Positions 8,946 through 17,603 of a stretch of DNA of 64,000 nucleotides are shown in pieces. The position numbers were made by a program, and so were the translations under genes. The notes under the pieces are model-generated. The model saw only the letters and a list, made by a program, of their open reading frames with translations, was not told the DNA's origin and did no database searches. The stretch comes from Nocardia tengchongensis. GTDB taxonomy: Bacteria; Actinomycetota; Actinomycetes; Mycobacteriales; Mycobacteriaceae. Numbering within the stretch: position 1 is the first letter of the stretch; each line of letters opens with the position of its first letter. The stretch lies in NCBI RefSeq assembly GCF_018362975.1, contig NZ_CP074371.1, forward strand, positions 6,634,001 to 6,698,000, written 5' to 3'.

Positions 8946-9719
8946 TCACAGCGCCACGGCTTCGGGCCGCGCCAAGCCGAGATCACCCGAGCGTCCCGCG
9001 GTGATCAACTCCACCACCTGACCGGTCGTGACCTCCGCGGTCCGCACCTGCGCGGCCATCCGCCCCAGGTACAGCACCGCGATCCGGTCCGCGACCTCGA
9101 ACACGTCGGCCAGATTGTGGCTGATCAGCACCACACCCAGCCCCTGTTCGGCCAGCCGCCGCACCAGATCCAGCACCTGCCGCGTCTGCGCCACGCCGAG
9201 CGCCGCGGTCGGTTCGTCGAGCAGCACCAGATTGCTGTTCCACAGCACGGCTTTCGCGATCGCCACCGTCTGGCGTTGCCCGCCGGACAGGGCTGCGACC
9301 GGGGTGCGCACCGATTTCACGGTGCGCACCCCCAACGAGGCCAGGGTGCGCCGCGCCGCCTCCTCCATGCTCGCCTCGTCCAGCAGCCACGGCTTGCCGC
9401 GCTCGCGTCCGAGGAACATGTTGGCCACGATGTCGAGATTGTCGGCCAGGGCCAGGTCCTGGTAGACGACCTCGATACCGAGCGCCGCCGCGTCCTTGGC
9501 GCCACGCAGGTGTACGGGTTCGCCACGGAATCGCACTTCGCCCGAATCGGCGGCGTGGATTCCGGCGACACATTTCACCAGCGTGGATTTGCCCGCGCCA
9601 TTGTCGCCGACGAGTGCGGTGACCTCTCCCGCCGGCACGGTGAGGTCCACGTCGTGCAGCACGTGCACCGGCCCGAAACTCTTGTTCAGGCCGGTGATCC
9701 GGAGCAGCGGCTCACTCAT
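8946..9719 (-). CDS. Sugar ABC transporter ATP-binding protein (single cassette)
   Basis: 257-residue ATPase with Walker A GDNGAGKST near residue 38, the signature ALSGGQRQTVAIAKA, Walker B NLVLLDEPTAALG and a switch His in VVLISHNLADVFEVAD. Many ribose/xylose-class importers use a double-cassette ATPase of about 500 residues. Here there is one cassette, so two copies should pair under the permease. It is separated from the binding-protein gene by 10 bases. Confidence 0.9.
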   Translation of the reverse strand: MSEPLLRITGLNKSFGPVHVLHDVDLTVPAGEVTALVGDNGAGKSTLVKCVAGIHAADSGEVRFRGEPVHLRGAKDAAALGIEVVYQDLALADNLDIVANMFLGRERGKPWLLDEASMEEAARRTLASLGVRTVKSVRTPVAALSGGQRQTVAIAKAVLWNSNLVLLDEPTAALGVAQTRQVLDLVRRLAEQGLGVVLISHNLADVFEVADRIAVLYLGRMAAQVRTAEVTTGQVVELITAGRSGDLGLARPEAVAL

Positions 9720-9729
9720 GTCCGAACCT

Positions 9730-10884
9730 TCAGGCGATGCCGAGGGCGGCGCAGGCGGACTTCACGTCACCGGAGCAGACGTCGGAGGCTTTCACGAAGC
9801 CCGAGTCCACCACCTGCTTGACCTCGGCCTTGGTGATCGACTGCGGTTGCAGCAGTACCGATTTCACGTCCCGCTTGCCCTTGGGATCCTGACTCACGCC
9901 CACCGCCAGCGCGTCCGCGGCCGCCTTGTCGCCCTTGGCCAGGGCCACGGCCAGCTTCGCCGCGTTCTCGGCCTCGTCCTTGATGGGCTTGAACACGGTC
10001 ATGTACTGGTCCCCGCGCAGCACCGCCTTGAGCCCGTCGACGGTGGCGTCCTGGCCGGTCACCGGCACCTTGCCGTTGAGGCCGTTCTTCTTCAACACCG
10101 TGATCACCGCGCCGGCCAGGCCGTCGTTGGCGGCGACCACGCCGTCGACCTTGCCGCTGTTGCCGGTGAGGATCTGCTCGAAGGTGGTGCCGCCCTTCTG
10201 GTTGTTCCAGTCGTCGATGGGCTGGCTGCGCACCAGTTTCAGCGCGCCCGAATCGTAGAGCGGCTGCAGGGCCTTCTGCTGGCCCTGATGGAAGAGGGTG
10301 GCGTTGTTGTCGGTCGGCGCGCCCTCGATCTCGACGACCTGCGCGCCCGGCTTGTCCTTGAGCGCGGTGGCCAGGCCCTGACCTTGCAGCTCACCGACCT
10401 TCACATTGTCGAAGGACACGTAGTAGTCGGAGGATCCGCCCAGGTTGAGGCGGTCGTAATCGATGGTGGGGATGCCCGCCTTGTTGGCCTTGGCCGCGAC
10501 CGCGCTGCCGACCTCACCGTTGATGGCGGCGATGATCAGCACTTTCACGCCCTTGGCGATCATGCCGTCGGCGAGGGTGGTGAACTTCTGGACGTCGCCC
10601 TGCGCGTTCTGCACGTCGGCGTCGAATCCGGCCTCGTTCAAGGCTTTTCGCAGCAGGGGTTTGTCGAAGGATTCCCAGCGGGCCGAGGTCGCGGTCTCGG
10701 GGAGGATGACCCCGACCGTGCCGTTGGCGCCACCACCGGACGGCGCGTCCGGCGAGGACGTCGTGGTGCTGGAATTGGATCCGCAGGCGGTGAGGGTGAG
10801 CAGTCCGGTCAGGGCCAGCGCCGCGGCGGCGTAACCCCGTCGGCGTCCGGACTTGTTCGGCGGGAGTGCGCTTTTCGTCCTCAT
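9730..10884 (-). CDS. Sugar ABC transporter substrate-binding lipoprotein
   Basis: 384-residue binding protein anchored outside the membrane. The ATG at 10884 gives MRTKSALPPNKSGRRRGYAA, then a hydrophobic segment and the lipobox LTAC, followed by a serine/threonine linker. The mature part has the periplasmic-binding-protein type 1 fold of xylose/ribose binders: GTVGVILPETATSARWESFD, then DGVVAANDGLAGAVITVLKK. A longer frame to 10971 would add residues ahead of the signal sequence and overlap the operator. It is the first gene of the operon. Confidence 0.88.
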   Translation of the reverse strand: MRTKSALPPNKSGRRRGYAAAALALTGLLTLTACGSNSSTTTSSPDAPSGGGANGTVGVILPETATSARWESFDKPLLRKALNEAGFDADVQNAQGDVQKFTTLADGMIAKGVKVLIIAAINGEVGSAVAAKANKAGIPTIDYDRLNLGGSSDYYVSFDNVKVGELQGQGLATALKDKPGAQVVEIEGAPTDNNATLFHQGQQKALQPLYDSGALKLVRSQPIDDWNNQKGGTTFEQILTGNSGKVDGVVAANDGLAGAVITVLKKNGLNGKVPVTGQDATVDGLKAVLRGDQYMTVFKPIKDEAENAAKLAVALAKGDKAAADALAVGVSQDPKGKRDVKSVLLQPQSITKAEVKQVVDSGFVKASDVCSGDVKSACAALGIA

Positions 10885-10945
10885 CAGGGTGACCCTCTTT
10901 TCAATGACACTGCACGCGGCGGTCACTGGGTTGCGACCGTACGCA

Positions 10946-10978
10946 ACGGCATATGTTGTGGGCAACAACATATGCCGT
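10946..10978. promoter_or_regulatory. Perfect 14-bp inverted repeat, likely ROK operator
   Basis: Arms ACGGCATATGTTGT at 10946-10959 and the exact complement at 10965-10978, with a 5-base spacer. It lies 62-94 bases upstream of the binding-protein start, where a repressor of the sugar ABC operon would act. The ROK protein encoded in the operon is the natural candidate to bind it; that link is inferred from position. Confidence 0.65.
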
Positions 10979-11023
10979 GCGCGTCACTCGGAGGGGACGA
11001 TTCGCCAAAGTCGGCGGGGTCGA

Positions 11024-11968
11024 TCAGGGCAGCAGAATGACCTTTCCACCGGCGTGGCCGTCCATCACGAAGGTATGCGCCGCAGCCGCTTCCGCCAACG
11101 GGAACGTCTTCGCGATGGCCAGATCCAGCTTGCCCGCCGACAGCAGCGGCAGCAGCTCGCGCCACGCGTTGCCACGGATCTCGGTGCCCGGATCGGCGCC
11201 CGGACCCATCCCGAGCACCTTGAACCCGTCCGCGGCCGCCCGGCCGAACGCCACGATGGACGCGATCCGGGCGCGGTCGGACACCGATGCCAGCGACACG
11301 TCCACCGCTTCGTCGGTGCCGACGGTATCGATGGCGGCGTCGACTCCGTTCGGGGCCAACGCTTTCACCCGATCGGCGAGCCCGGGACCGTATTCGACCG
11401 GCTCGACGCCGTAGGCGCGCAACCGCTCGTGGCGGCCCGCCGAGGCGGTGCCGATCACCCGAGCGCCACGCGCCACCGCCAATTGCGCGGCCAGCGCGCC
11501 CACACTGCCCGCCGCGCCGTGCACGAGCACCGTGTCCCCGGGCCCGACACCGGTGGCCGCGAGCAGATGCACCGCGGTGCCGCCCACGCTGAGCACCCCG
11601 GCTGCCTGCTTCCAGTCCACGTCCGCGGGCTTGGGCACAACCCGGGCGGCACTCGTGGTGAGGGCCGTGGCGTACCCGCCGCTCACCTGTGCGATCACCT
11701 CGTCCCCGACCGAGATGGGCCCGGCCGGGCCGACCGCGTCGGCGCCGACCGCGGTGACCACCCCGGCCACCTCCAGCCCGGGCCGGAGCGGCAGTTTGCT
11801 CGGATCGGTGCCGAACGCACCGCTGTAGAACTTGTAGTCGAACGGATTCACCCCGGCGGCGCGAACCGCGATGGTGACCTCGCCGGGCCCCGGATCGGGC
11901 ACCTCGACCTCGATGAGCGACAAGACTTCCGGTCCACCGTAAGCGGTGGCAACGACAGCAGTGGCCAT
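11024..11968 (-). CDS. NADP-dependent quinone-type oxidoreductase
   Basis: 314-residue medium-chain dehydrogenase/reductase without the catalytic zinc cysteines, so of the quinone-oxidoreductase type. The N-terminal GroES-like domain contains AAGVNPFDYKFYSGAFG. The Rossmann domain has VLVHGAAGSVGALAAQLA for NADPH. The C-terminal FVMDGHAGGKVIL is the usual ending. It is separated by a strong hairpin from the genes to its right and by the ROK palindrome from those to its left, so it is likely monocistronic. The substrate is unknown. Confidence 0.87.
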   Translation of the reverse strand: MATAVVATAYGGPEVLSLIEVEVPDPGPGEVTIAVRAAGVNPFDYKFYSGAFGTDPSKLPLRPGLEVAGVVTAVGADAVGPAGPISVGDEVIAQVSGGYATALTTSAARVVPKPADVDWKQAAGVLSVGGTAVHLLAATGVGPGDTVLVHGAAGSVGALAAQLAVARGARVIGTASAGRHERLRAYGVEPVEYGPGLADRVKALAPNGVDAAIDTVGTDEAVDVSLASVSDRARIASIVAFGRAAADGFKVLGMGPGADPGTEIRGNAWRELLPLLSAGKLDLAIAKTFPLAEAAAAHTFVMDGHAGGKVILLP

Positions 11969-11984
11969 ACGCCGATCATACGGA

Positions 11985-12028
11985 GAACGGACCGTCCGCC
12001 CGGGCTACCCCGGGTGGACGGTCCGTTC
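11985..12028 (-). terminator. Strong hairpin terminator
   Basis: Twenty-base arms at 11985-12004 and 12009-12028 pair fully apart from one G-T, around a 4-base loop. It starts 11 bases beyond the stop of the small membrane protein gene and just ahead of the oxidoreductase start, so it should separate the two leftward transcription units. Confidence 0.8.
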
Positions 12029-12038
12029 GGCCCGACCG

Positions 12039-12215
12039 TCAGTACTTGCCCAGCGGCGACTTGTCCTTCGACCCCGACACCGCCTTGTACAGCAGGTACA
12101 GGCCGAAGATCACCGCGCTCACCATCAGGATGGGGAACAGGCTCTTGATCAGCCAGCCGAGAATCATGAACGCGATCCATACGAGGACGACGACGCCGAG
12201 AATCTTCCAGAACAT
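12039..12215 (-). CDS. Small membrane protein, 58 residues
   Basis: Starts MFWKILGVVVLVWIAFMILG and ends with a short polar tail, SGSKDKSPLGKY. Two closely spaced hydrophobic segments make up most of the protein, so it should sit in the membrane as a hairpin. GGAGGCAAGGA lies just upstream of the ATG. It is downstream of pspM on the same strand, after about 300 bases, and is ended by the strong hairpin at 11985-12028. No family is recognised; a role in the Psp envelope-stress system is only a positional guess. Confidence 0.75.
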   Translation of the reverse strand: MFWKILGVVVLVWIAFMILGWLIKSLFPILMVSAVIFGLYLLYKAVSGSKDKSPLGKY

Positions 12216-12521
12216 TCCTTGCCTCCCTAGTCTCCGAACCGCCGTCCGCGCGATCCGACACCATCCATACTGCGTCGGCAGGCTGAGAAAATCACCAGGT
12301 CAGCGCCAAAATCCGGGACAGTTCAGGGTTCACCCCGAGGTGCCCGAACCGCTGGCGAGCGCCGAGCAGGGGCGAGTTCCGGGCAGTCGGTCCGGGCGGA
12401 ACAGCTGGTCCGGAGCGCGGGAGCGCCCTCCCTGCGGCGGTCGCGCGGCGAGCATTGGGTCCTCGGCGGACCCTGGTTCCGGTCCGAGAGAACGCGGGTC
12501 GAGGCGCTGATCGGCGCGGTC
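12216..12521. other. Intergenic stretch, nothing recognised
   Basis: About 300 bases between the small membrane protein and pspM. No frame on either strand has both a convincing start and actinobacterial codon usage. In mycobacteria the next psp-locus gene, Rv2742c, would be expected near here, but no homologue could be made out by eye. Confidence 0.4.
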
Positions 12522-13841
12522 TCAGGGACGTGTGCGGAAACGCTGATCGGCGAGTTCGGTCAGCGCCTGGGCCCAGCCGTCGAGGCGATCGGCGGCATCG
12601 CGCAGGCCGACCATGGCCCAGCCGAGGTCATCGGCCACCGCGGCGCTCTCCGGCACCGCCAGCACGCGGGCGGCCGCGGCCACCATGCCCTCGTATTCGA
12701 TGACGCCGCCGTCCAATCGGCCCGATACGGCCCGGACATGCTCGCCCAGGGGTGAATTCACACCCAGCGCACCGGAGGCCCGCTCCATGGCGACCACGTC
12801 CTGCGCCAGCGCGTGCAGCGCGGCCGCACCCGAGGCGGCCGTCTCGAGGGTGTCGTCGAGATCGTCCGCGGGCAGGCGGCCCGACCGCGCGATCTGCGCG
12901 TGCAATCCGTGCAACGCCCGCTCCGCTCGAACCAAGCGGGCGATCGAAGCCCGTGCGGCCGACCGGATCGGCGGCAGCTTGCGCGGCACGAACGTCGCCT
13001 GCGGCAAGGGTTCCCGCCGCATATCCAGGTACCGGCGCGCGGTCACCGCGGTCCCGGTGACCAGCGCGACCGCGCCGCCACCGACCACGACCACCGCCCA
13101 CGCGGGCGCCGAGATCAACACCAGTCCAACGGTTCCCGCCGTGGTCAACCCGGAAGCCGTCCCCAATCGGAAGCTCCGCCGACGCGCCCGCCGCCGCTTC
13201 CGCAGCTCCCGCTCCCGCGGATCGGCCCATTTGCGTACGGCCACCAATGCCTGCTCCCCCACACCTCGCAAGGTGTCGGGCAGCCGCTGCGCCAACTCCT
13301 CGGGCTCGAACCCGGTGGGCGCCAACACCTCCCGCACCGCCTCGGTGGCCCGCTCCCGCCGCGCCTGCTTCTTCGTCTTCTTGGCCCGGCCCCCGCGCCC
13401 TGCTCCGCGATCCTCGGAATCGGCCGAACCGGGCCCGGACGCGGCGAATCCAGAATCCGAACCGTGTGTGCGGTTTCCCGGCGTCGCCGCGAATCCCGGT
13501 GCCGCGGTGAAATCTACGCGATCACGGGCGTTCGCGGTGTGCGGCGCCCGGGGCGAGGTAGCCGTGTGGGTCTGTGCGGGGGCTGGTGCTTCCCACGCGG
13601 CGGGACGATGGCCCGGGGCCGCGCGATGGTCAGCGGCGCGATCAGTCGCCGGGACAGCGCTCGGCGGCGTGGAAGCCGTTTCGGGAACTGTGGTTTCGGG
13701 GTGCGCGGGCGGCTGGGGGTTTGCCGACGGGCCGAAGGGTGACGGGAAACCCGGGATAGGGTCCGGGGTTTTCGTCCGGGTTCGGCGCAGGAAACGCGCA
13801 GGGGAGGTCGCGGGACTGCGTTCGGCCCGCGATCTCCCCAT
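12522..13841 (-). CDS. pspM: PspM-like envelope-stress membrane protein (Rv2743c-like)
   Basis: 439-residue protein matching the mycobacterial PspM pattern in synteny and architecture. A long proline/alanine-rich, disordered N-terminal region (about residues 1-150) is followed by a basic stretch RAKKTKKQARRERATEAVRE. Two adjacent membrane segments come near residues 225-265 (TTAGTVGLVLISAPAWAVVV and on), then a helical C-terminal domain of about 150 residues. In mycobacteria PspM tethers PspA at the membrane. It lies 24 bases after pspA. The start is uncertain because the low-complexity region could begin later. Confidence 0.8.
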   Translation of the reverse strand: MGRSRAERSPATSPARFLRRTRTKTPDPIPGFPSPFGPSANPQPPAHPETTVPETASTPPSAVPATDRAADHRAAPGHRPAAWEAPAPAQTHTATSPRAPHTANARDRVDFTAAPGFAATPGNRTHGSDSGFAASGPGSADSEDRGAGRGGRAKKTKKQARRERATEAVREVLAPTGFEPEELAQRLPDTLRGVGEQALVAVRKWADPRERELRKRRRARRRSFRLGTASGLTTAGTVGLVLISAPAWAVVVVGGGAVALVTGTAVTARRYLDMRREPLPQATFVPRKLPPIRSAARASIARLVRAERALHGLHAQIARSGRLPADDLDDTLETAASGAAALHALAQDVVAMERASGALGVNSPLGEHVRAVSGRLDGGVIEYEGMVAAAARVLAVPESAAVADDLGWAMVGLRDAADRLDGWAQALTELADQRFRTRP

Positions 13842-13865
13842 CGTGTACTACTTTCCGCGCAGCAA

Positions 13866-14690
13866 TTACTGCTGGGCGGCCTGGCCCTTGTTGAAGGGCT
13901 GGGCGGCCGGCTGGGCGGGCTGGCCCTGCGGAATCTGCTGCTGCGCACCGCCGGAGGGCAGCGCGTCGCCGCGCATGGAGGCGCGGATCTGCTCGAGGCG
14001 GCTGTGTCCGGCCATCTGGATCGAGGCCTGCTGGACCTCCAGCATGCGGCCCTGCACCGAGTTGTTGGCCAGCTCGGCCGAACCCAGGGCGTTGGCGTAG
14101 CGGCGCTCGATCTTCTCGCGCACCGCGTCCAGGCTCGGGGTGGTGCCGGGAGCCGAGAGGGTGGAGTCCATCTGCTGCAGCGAGGCCGAGACCTGCTCCT
14201 GCATCTTGGCCTGCTCCAGCTGGGACAGCAGCTTGGTGCGCTCGGCGACCTTCTGCTGCAGCAGCATCGCGTTCTGCTCGACGGCCTTCTTGGCCTGGGC
14301 GGCGGCCTGCAGCGACTGGTCGTGCAGCACCTTCAGGTCCTCGACCGACTGCTCGGCCGTCACCAGCTGCGCGGCGAAAGCCTCGGCGGCATTGGTGTAC
14401 TGGATCGTCTTCTCGGTGTCGCCCGAGGCGTTGGCCTGGTCGGCGAGCATAACCGCCTGGCGCGCATTGGCATTGAGCTTCTCGACCTCGTCCAGCTGAC
14501 GGTTGAGCTTCATCTCCAGCTGGCGCTGGTTGCCGATCACCGACGCGGCCTGCTGTGACAGGGCCTGATGCTGGCGCTGGGCTTCCTCGATGGCCTGCTG
14601 GATCTGGACCTTCGGATCCGCATGCTCTTCGATCTTCGAGTCGAAGAGGGCCATCAGGTACTTCCAGGCCTTCACGAACGGATTAGCCAT
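13866..14690 (-). CDS. pspA: Phage-shock protein A / 35-kDa antigen
   Basis: 274-residue peripheral membrane protein of the PspA/IM30 family, starting [20 protein letters not shown], with the amphipathic N-terminal helix that binds lipid. A long coiled coil covers about residues 25-220, rich in Gln, Glu and Ala. A C-terminal Gly/Pro/Gln tail is typical of the 35-kDa mycobacterial antigen. It forms oligomers that protect the membrane under envelope stress. The ATG at 14690 replaces a longer frame to 14759. pspM follows at 24 bases and clgR lies upstream, as in mycobacteria. Confidence 0.93.
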   Translation of the reverse strand: MANPFVKAWKYLMALFDSKIEEHADPKVQIQQAIEEAQRQHQALSQQAASVIGNQRQLEMKLNRQLDEVEKLNANARQAVMLADQANASGDTEKTIQYTNAAEAFAAQLVTAEQSVEDLKVLHDQSLQAAAQAKKAVEQNAMLLQQKVAERTKLLSQLEQAKMQEQVSASLQQMDSTLSAPGTTPSLDAVREKIERRYANALGSAELANNSVQGRMLEVQQASIQMAGHSRLEQIRASMRGDALPSGGAQQQIPQGQPAQPAAQPFNKGQAAQQ

Positions 14691-14792
14691 CGATTGATCC
14701 CGCCTCCATATGACGTGCCGCGCCCCGTAGCGCGACAGTAGTGCGCGACCGTCGCGCACCCCTGTTGTCCCATATCTCCACTGTGCAACGGC

Positions 14793-14833
14793 CGTTTCGG
14801 AGACCTCGGCAACAGCACGACGCCTCCGAAACG
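14793..14833. promoter_or_regulatory. Inverted repeat between clgR and pspA
   Basis: Ten-base perfect arms, CGTTTCGGAG at 14793-14802 and CTCCGAAACG at 14824-14833, with 21 bases between, in the 190-base clgR-pspA gap. It could be an operator for pspA or a weak terminator for the clgR transcript; the long spacer favours a binding site. Confidence 0.4.
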
Positions 14834-14878
14834 AAAGCCTACAGAGAATTTATCCCTTTCGGCCCCTCAGTACAGCGA

Positions 14879-15244
14879 TCACTTGGCGGCCACCAGCACC
14901 AGACGGTCCGACTTCGGGGCCGGAATCACGATGCGGGGGCCGAAAGTTCCGTCCGCGGCCATCGCCACGTCACCATCGCCACCCCGTACGGGCACCTTGG
15001 CGGCGGCCTTGTCGGCGTCGGCCATGGTCGAGCTCACGTCGAAGAGCACCTGTGCCAGCGGCACGTCCAGGGCCTGGCAGATGGCGGCGAGCAGCTCGCT
15101 CGACGCCTCCTTGCGACCCCGTTCCACCTCGGACAGGTACCCCAGGCTCACTCGCGCGGAGGTGGAGACCTCGCGCAAGGTCCGGCTCTGGGCGACCCGA
15201 GCGCGCCGCAGGCTTTCCCCGATGGCTTCTCGCAGCAGCGTCAT
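14879..15244 (-). CDS. clgR: ClgR helix-turn-helix activator
   Basis: 121-residue XRE-type regulator. The HTH occupies about residues 10-65: [20 protein letters not shown] then [20 protein letters not shown]. In mycobacteria and corynebacteria ClgR activates clp protease genes and the psp operon and is itself degraded by Clp, which recognises its C-terminal residues. Here the chain ends LVLVAAK; the near-terminal alanines fit such a degron. It sits between cinA and pspA in the conserved order. Confidence 0.92.
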   Translation of the reverse strand: MTLLREAIGESLRRARVAQSRTLREVSTSARVSLGYLSEVERGRKEASSELLAAICQALDVPLAQVLFDVSSTMADADKAAAKVPVRGGDGDVAMAADGTFGPRIVIPAPKSDRLVLVAAK

Positions 15245-15325
15245 CTCGTTCTCCTCACACTCGTCTCGCCGGACCCAGCGTTTGACTGGACAACGTCCGG
15301 CGTCGGCCGCGCGTTCCCGGTCTCG

Positions 15326-15883
15326 TCACTCGTCCCGGACCATGCGGACGAGTTCGGTGACCGCGGCGCGTACCGCGCCCACCCTGATCGTCCACCGGTC
15401 TCCCGGCAACTTCAACCGAAGCACCTCGGTGGACTCCGGACCCGCTATACCTAGAAATACCGTGCCGACCGGTCGGCCGTCCTGCGGTTCGGGTCCGGCG
15501 ACTCCGGTGAGTCCGATTCCCCAGTCCGCCCCGCAGCGTTCACGCGCACCGACGGCCAGCTGTTGGGCGGTGCTCGCGGCGACCGGACCATCCACCGCCA
15601 GCGTGTCGGCATTCACACCGGCCAGCGACCCTTTGAGGTCGGTGGCGTAGACGATCAGTCCACCCCGCAACACCGCGCTGGCGCCCGGAATTCCCGCGAT
15701 GGCGGCACTGAGCAGTCCGGCGGTCAGCGATTCCGCGGTGGCCACTGTCTGCCCGGCGGCGGTCAGGGCCGCGACCAGGTCGGCGGCGGGCACGGAGGTG
15801 ATCAGCGGGTCGGGCGGAATGGGCGCTGCGGTCGCTACTCGCGACAGCAGGGCCTCGATGTCGGGCCGGACCTCACGCGGCAC
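15326..15883 (-). CDS. CinA-family nicotinamide-nucleotide amidohydrolase
   Basis: 185-residue single-domain CinA C-terminal (PncC-type) protein, which deamidates nicotinamide mononucleotide to nicotinate mononucleotide in NAD salvage. Visible motifs: TVATAESLTAGLLSAAIAGI with the catalytic serine region, GGLIVYATDLKGSLAGV, and GIGLTGVAGPEPQDGRPVGT. The gene overlaps the end of pgsA by 11 bases, implying translational coupling. A GTG a few codons further in would remove a poorly conserved N-terminal leader. Confidence 0.88.
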   Translation of the reverse strand: MPREVRPDIEALLSRVATAAPIPPDPLITSVPAADLVAALTAAGQTVATAESLTAGLLSAAIAGIPGASAVLRGGLIVYATDLKGSLAGVNADTLAVDGPVAASTAQQLAVGARERCGADWGIGLTGVAGPEPQDGRPVGTVFLGIAGPESTEVLRLKLPGDRWTIRVGAVRAAVTELVRMVRDE

Positions 15884-16640
15884 GACTGCCGCCCGGTGAC
15901 CCGAACCAGAGCCGGGCCGCCTGCACGACGTAGTCGAGGCCCGTCATCACGGTCAGCACCACGGCCAGATACATCACGTCCATTCCGGCCGCGGCGAATC
16001 CGCCCGACAGCGGCAGCAGCAGCACGCCGATCGCGACCGACTGGACCAGCGTCTTGAGTTTGCCGCCCCGGCCCGCGGGGATCACCCCGCGCCGGACCAC
16101 GATCAGTCGCAGCAGCGTGACGCCCACTTCGCGGGCCACGATCACCAGGGTGATCCACCACGGCAGGTCGTGCAGCATGGACAGGCCAATAAGCGCTGCC
16201 CCGATGAGAGCCTTGTCCGCGATCGGATCGGCCAGCTTGCCGAAGTCGGTGACCAGACCGTATTTGCGAGCCAGTTGCCCGTCGATGCGGTCGGTGATGG
16301 CGGCGATACCGAAGGCCGCCGCCGCGATCCAGCGCCACTTGGTGTCGTGCCCACTGCCGGCGAACAGCGCGAGCAGGAACAACGGCACGATCAGAATGCG
16401 CAGAACGGTGAGCACATTGGCGATGTTCAGCAGCGGCACCGGCTCGGTCTCGGCCAAGGCTTCCGGCCGCGACGGCATCGCCTCCGATCGCACGGTCGGC
16501 ACCGCCTCCGGGCGCGGAGCGGGCCCGAAGGCCGGGCTCACCGCGGGGCCGGCGTCGGCCCAGCGCCCCTCGATCTCGTCACGCTGCACCGTCACCAGCG
16601 CCCCCACCGGCCGCGGGACCGGCCATGGTTTCCGGACCAT
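15873..16640 (-). CDS. pgsA: CDP-diacylglycerol-glycerol-3-phosphate 3-phosphatidyltransferase
   Basis: 255-residue integral membrane enzyme that starts phosphatidylglycerol and cardiolipin synthesis. A variable N-terminus of about 70 residues precedes NIANVLTVLRILIVPLFLLA. The CDP-alcohol phosphotransferase signature D-x2-D-G-x2-A-R-x8-G-x3-D-x3-D is intact in DRIDGQLARKYGLVTDFGKL and the following ADPIAD. Five or six hydrophobic segments are visible. A fold match cannot separate PG synthase from other CDP-alcohol transferases, but the clgR-cinA-pgsA-argA order supports the PgsA3 counterpart. Confidence 0.88.
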   Translation of the reverse strand: MVRKPWPVPRPVGALVTVQRDEIEGRWADAGPAVSPAFGPAPRPEAVPTVRSEAMPSRPEALAETEPVPLLNIANVLTVLRILIVPLFLLALFAGSGHDTKWRWIAAAAFGIAAITDRIDGQLARKYGLVTDFGKLADPIADKALIGAALIGLSMLHDLPWWITLVIVAREVGVTLLRLIVVRRGVIPAGRGGKLKTLVQSVAIGVLLLPLSGGFAAAGMDVMYLAVVLTVMTGLDYVVQAARLWFGSPGGSRAA

Positions 16641-16715
16641 GCCGGGATACGGGGAAGCTGGATGTGCGACACACCGACAAGCCTATCGGTACGCGGGCCG
16701 ACTACTGTGCACCCC

Positions 16716-17258
16716 ATGACAACACGGGCACCAGACAGCGGTTCGATCGGCGGGCAGGCGGCGGGAACGCCGGTCGTCCGCCGAGCGCGAACCTCTGACG
16801 TGCCCGAGATCAAACGCCTCATCGACATCTACGCCGGCCGCATCCTGCTCGAGAAGAACCTGGTGACGCTGTACGAGGCGGTGCAGGAATTCTGGGTGGC
16901 CGAACTCGGCGGGCAGATCGTGGGCTGCGGCGCGCTGCACGTGCTGTGGGCCGACCTCGGTGAGGTGCGCACGGTCGCGGTGCACCCCGACATCAAGGGG
17001 ACCGGCGCCGGGCGGCTGATCGTGGAGCAGCTGATCACCGTGGCGCGCGAACTCGAGTTGCGGCGGGTCTTCGTGCTCACCTTCGAGGTGGAGTTCTTCG
17101 CCCGGCACGGGTTCGCCGAGATCGAGGGCACGCCGGTGACCGCGGAGGTGTACGCCGAGATGTGCCGCTCCTACGACACCGGTGTCGCCGAATTCCTGGA
17201 TCTCTCCTACGTCAAGCCGAACACGCTCGGGAATACCCGAATGCTGTTGACGCTCTGA
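16716..17258 (+). CDS. argA: Amino-acid N-acetyltransferase (GNAT)
   Basis: 180-residue GNAT acetyltransferase corresponding in position to Rv2747, which makes N-acetylglutamate for arginine synthesis. The fold is visible as VRRARTSDVPEIKRLIDIYA, GCGALHVLWADLGEVRTVAV and the acetyl-CoA loop VHPDIKGTGAGRLIVEQLIT (Q/R-x-x-G-x-G/A type). It has no amino-acid-kinase domain, as usual for the short actinobacterial type. The ATG at 16716 is preferred; upstream in-frame sequence belongs to the pgsA shadow. It is transcribed away from pgsA. Confidence 0.88.
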   Translation: MTTRAPDSGSIGGQAAGTPVVRRARTSDVPEIKRLIDIYAGRILLEKNLVTLYEAVQEFWVAELGGQIVGCGALHVLWADLGEVRTVAVHPDIKGTGAGRLIVEQLITVARELELRRVFVLTFEVEFFARHGFAEIEGTPVTAEVYAEMCRSYDTGVAEFLDLSYVKPNTLGNTRMLLTL

Positions 17259-17318
17259 TACTTCGGTATCCATCACTACGTCGCACATCCGAATCTTCGA
17301 TCAGGAGCGCTCGAGCCC

Positions 17319-17603
17319 ATGGCCGTTTTCGCCGTCCACTACGTCTACTCCGAGGCCACCGTCCCGGCCCGCGACATCCACCGCCCCGAGCACCGGGCCT
17401 GGCTCAACGCCCTGGTCGATCAGGGCGTCGTGCTCACCAGCGGCCCGTACGCGGACGGGTCGGGCGCGCTGATCCTGGTCTCGGCCGAGGACCTGGACGC
17501 GGTCACGAAGCTGTTCGAGGACGACCCGTTCAATCGGGAAGGGCTGCTGACCGACAAGCGGATCACCGAATGGTTGCCGACCATGGGCGCCTTCGCTCCC
17601 TGA
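17319..17603 (+). CDS. YciI family protein
   Basis: 94-residue protein of the YciI/YCII ferredoxin-like fold: AVFAVHYVYSEATVPARDIH, then the conserved RPEHRAWLNALVDQGVVLTS and DPFNREGLLTDKRITEW. YciI proteins are small enzymes or stability factors with a His/Asp pair; no substrate is known here. It starts 60 bases after argA and its last 41 bases overlap the convergent GT87 gene. Confidence 0.88.
   Translation: MAVFAVHYVYSEATVPARDIHRPEHRAWLNALVDQGVVLTSGPYADGSGALILVSAEDLDAVTKLFEDDPFNREGLLTDKRITEWLPTMGAFAP

Noticed and set aside
8109..9821. Very long plus-strand open frame opposite the ABC genes
   Set aside because: It is rich in Arg, Gln and His, with no family signal; it is the antisense shadow of well-supported permease and ATPase genes.
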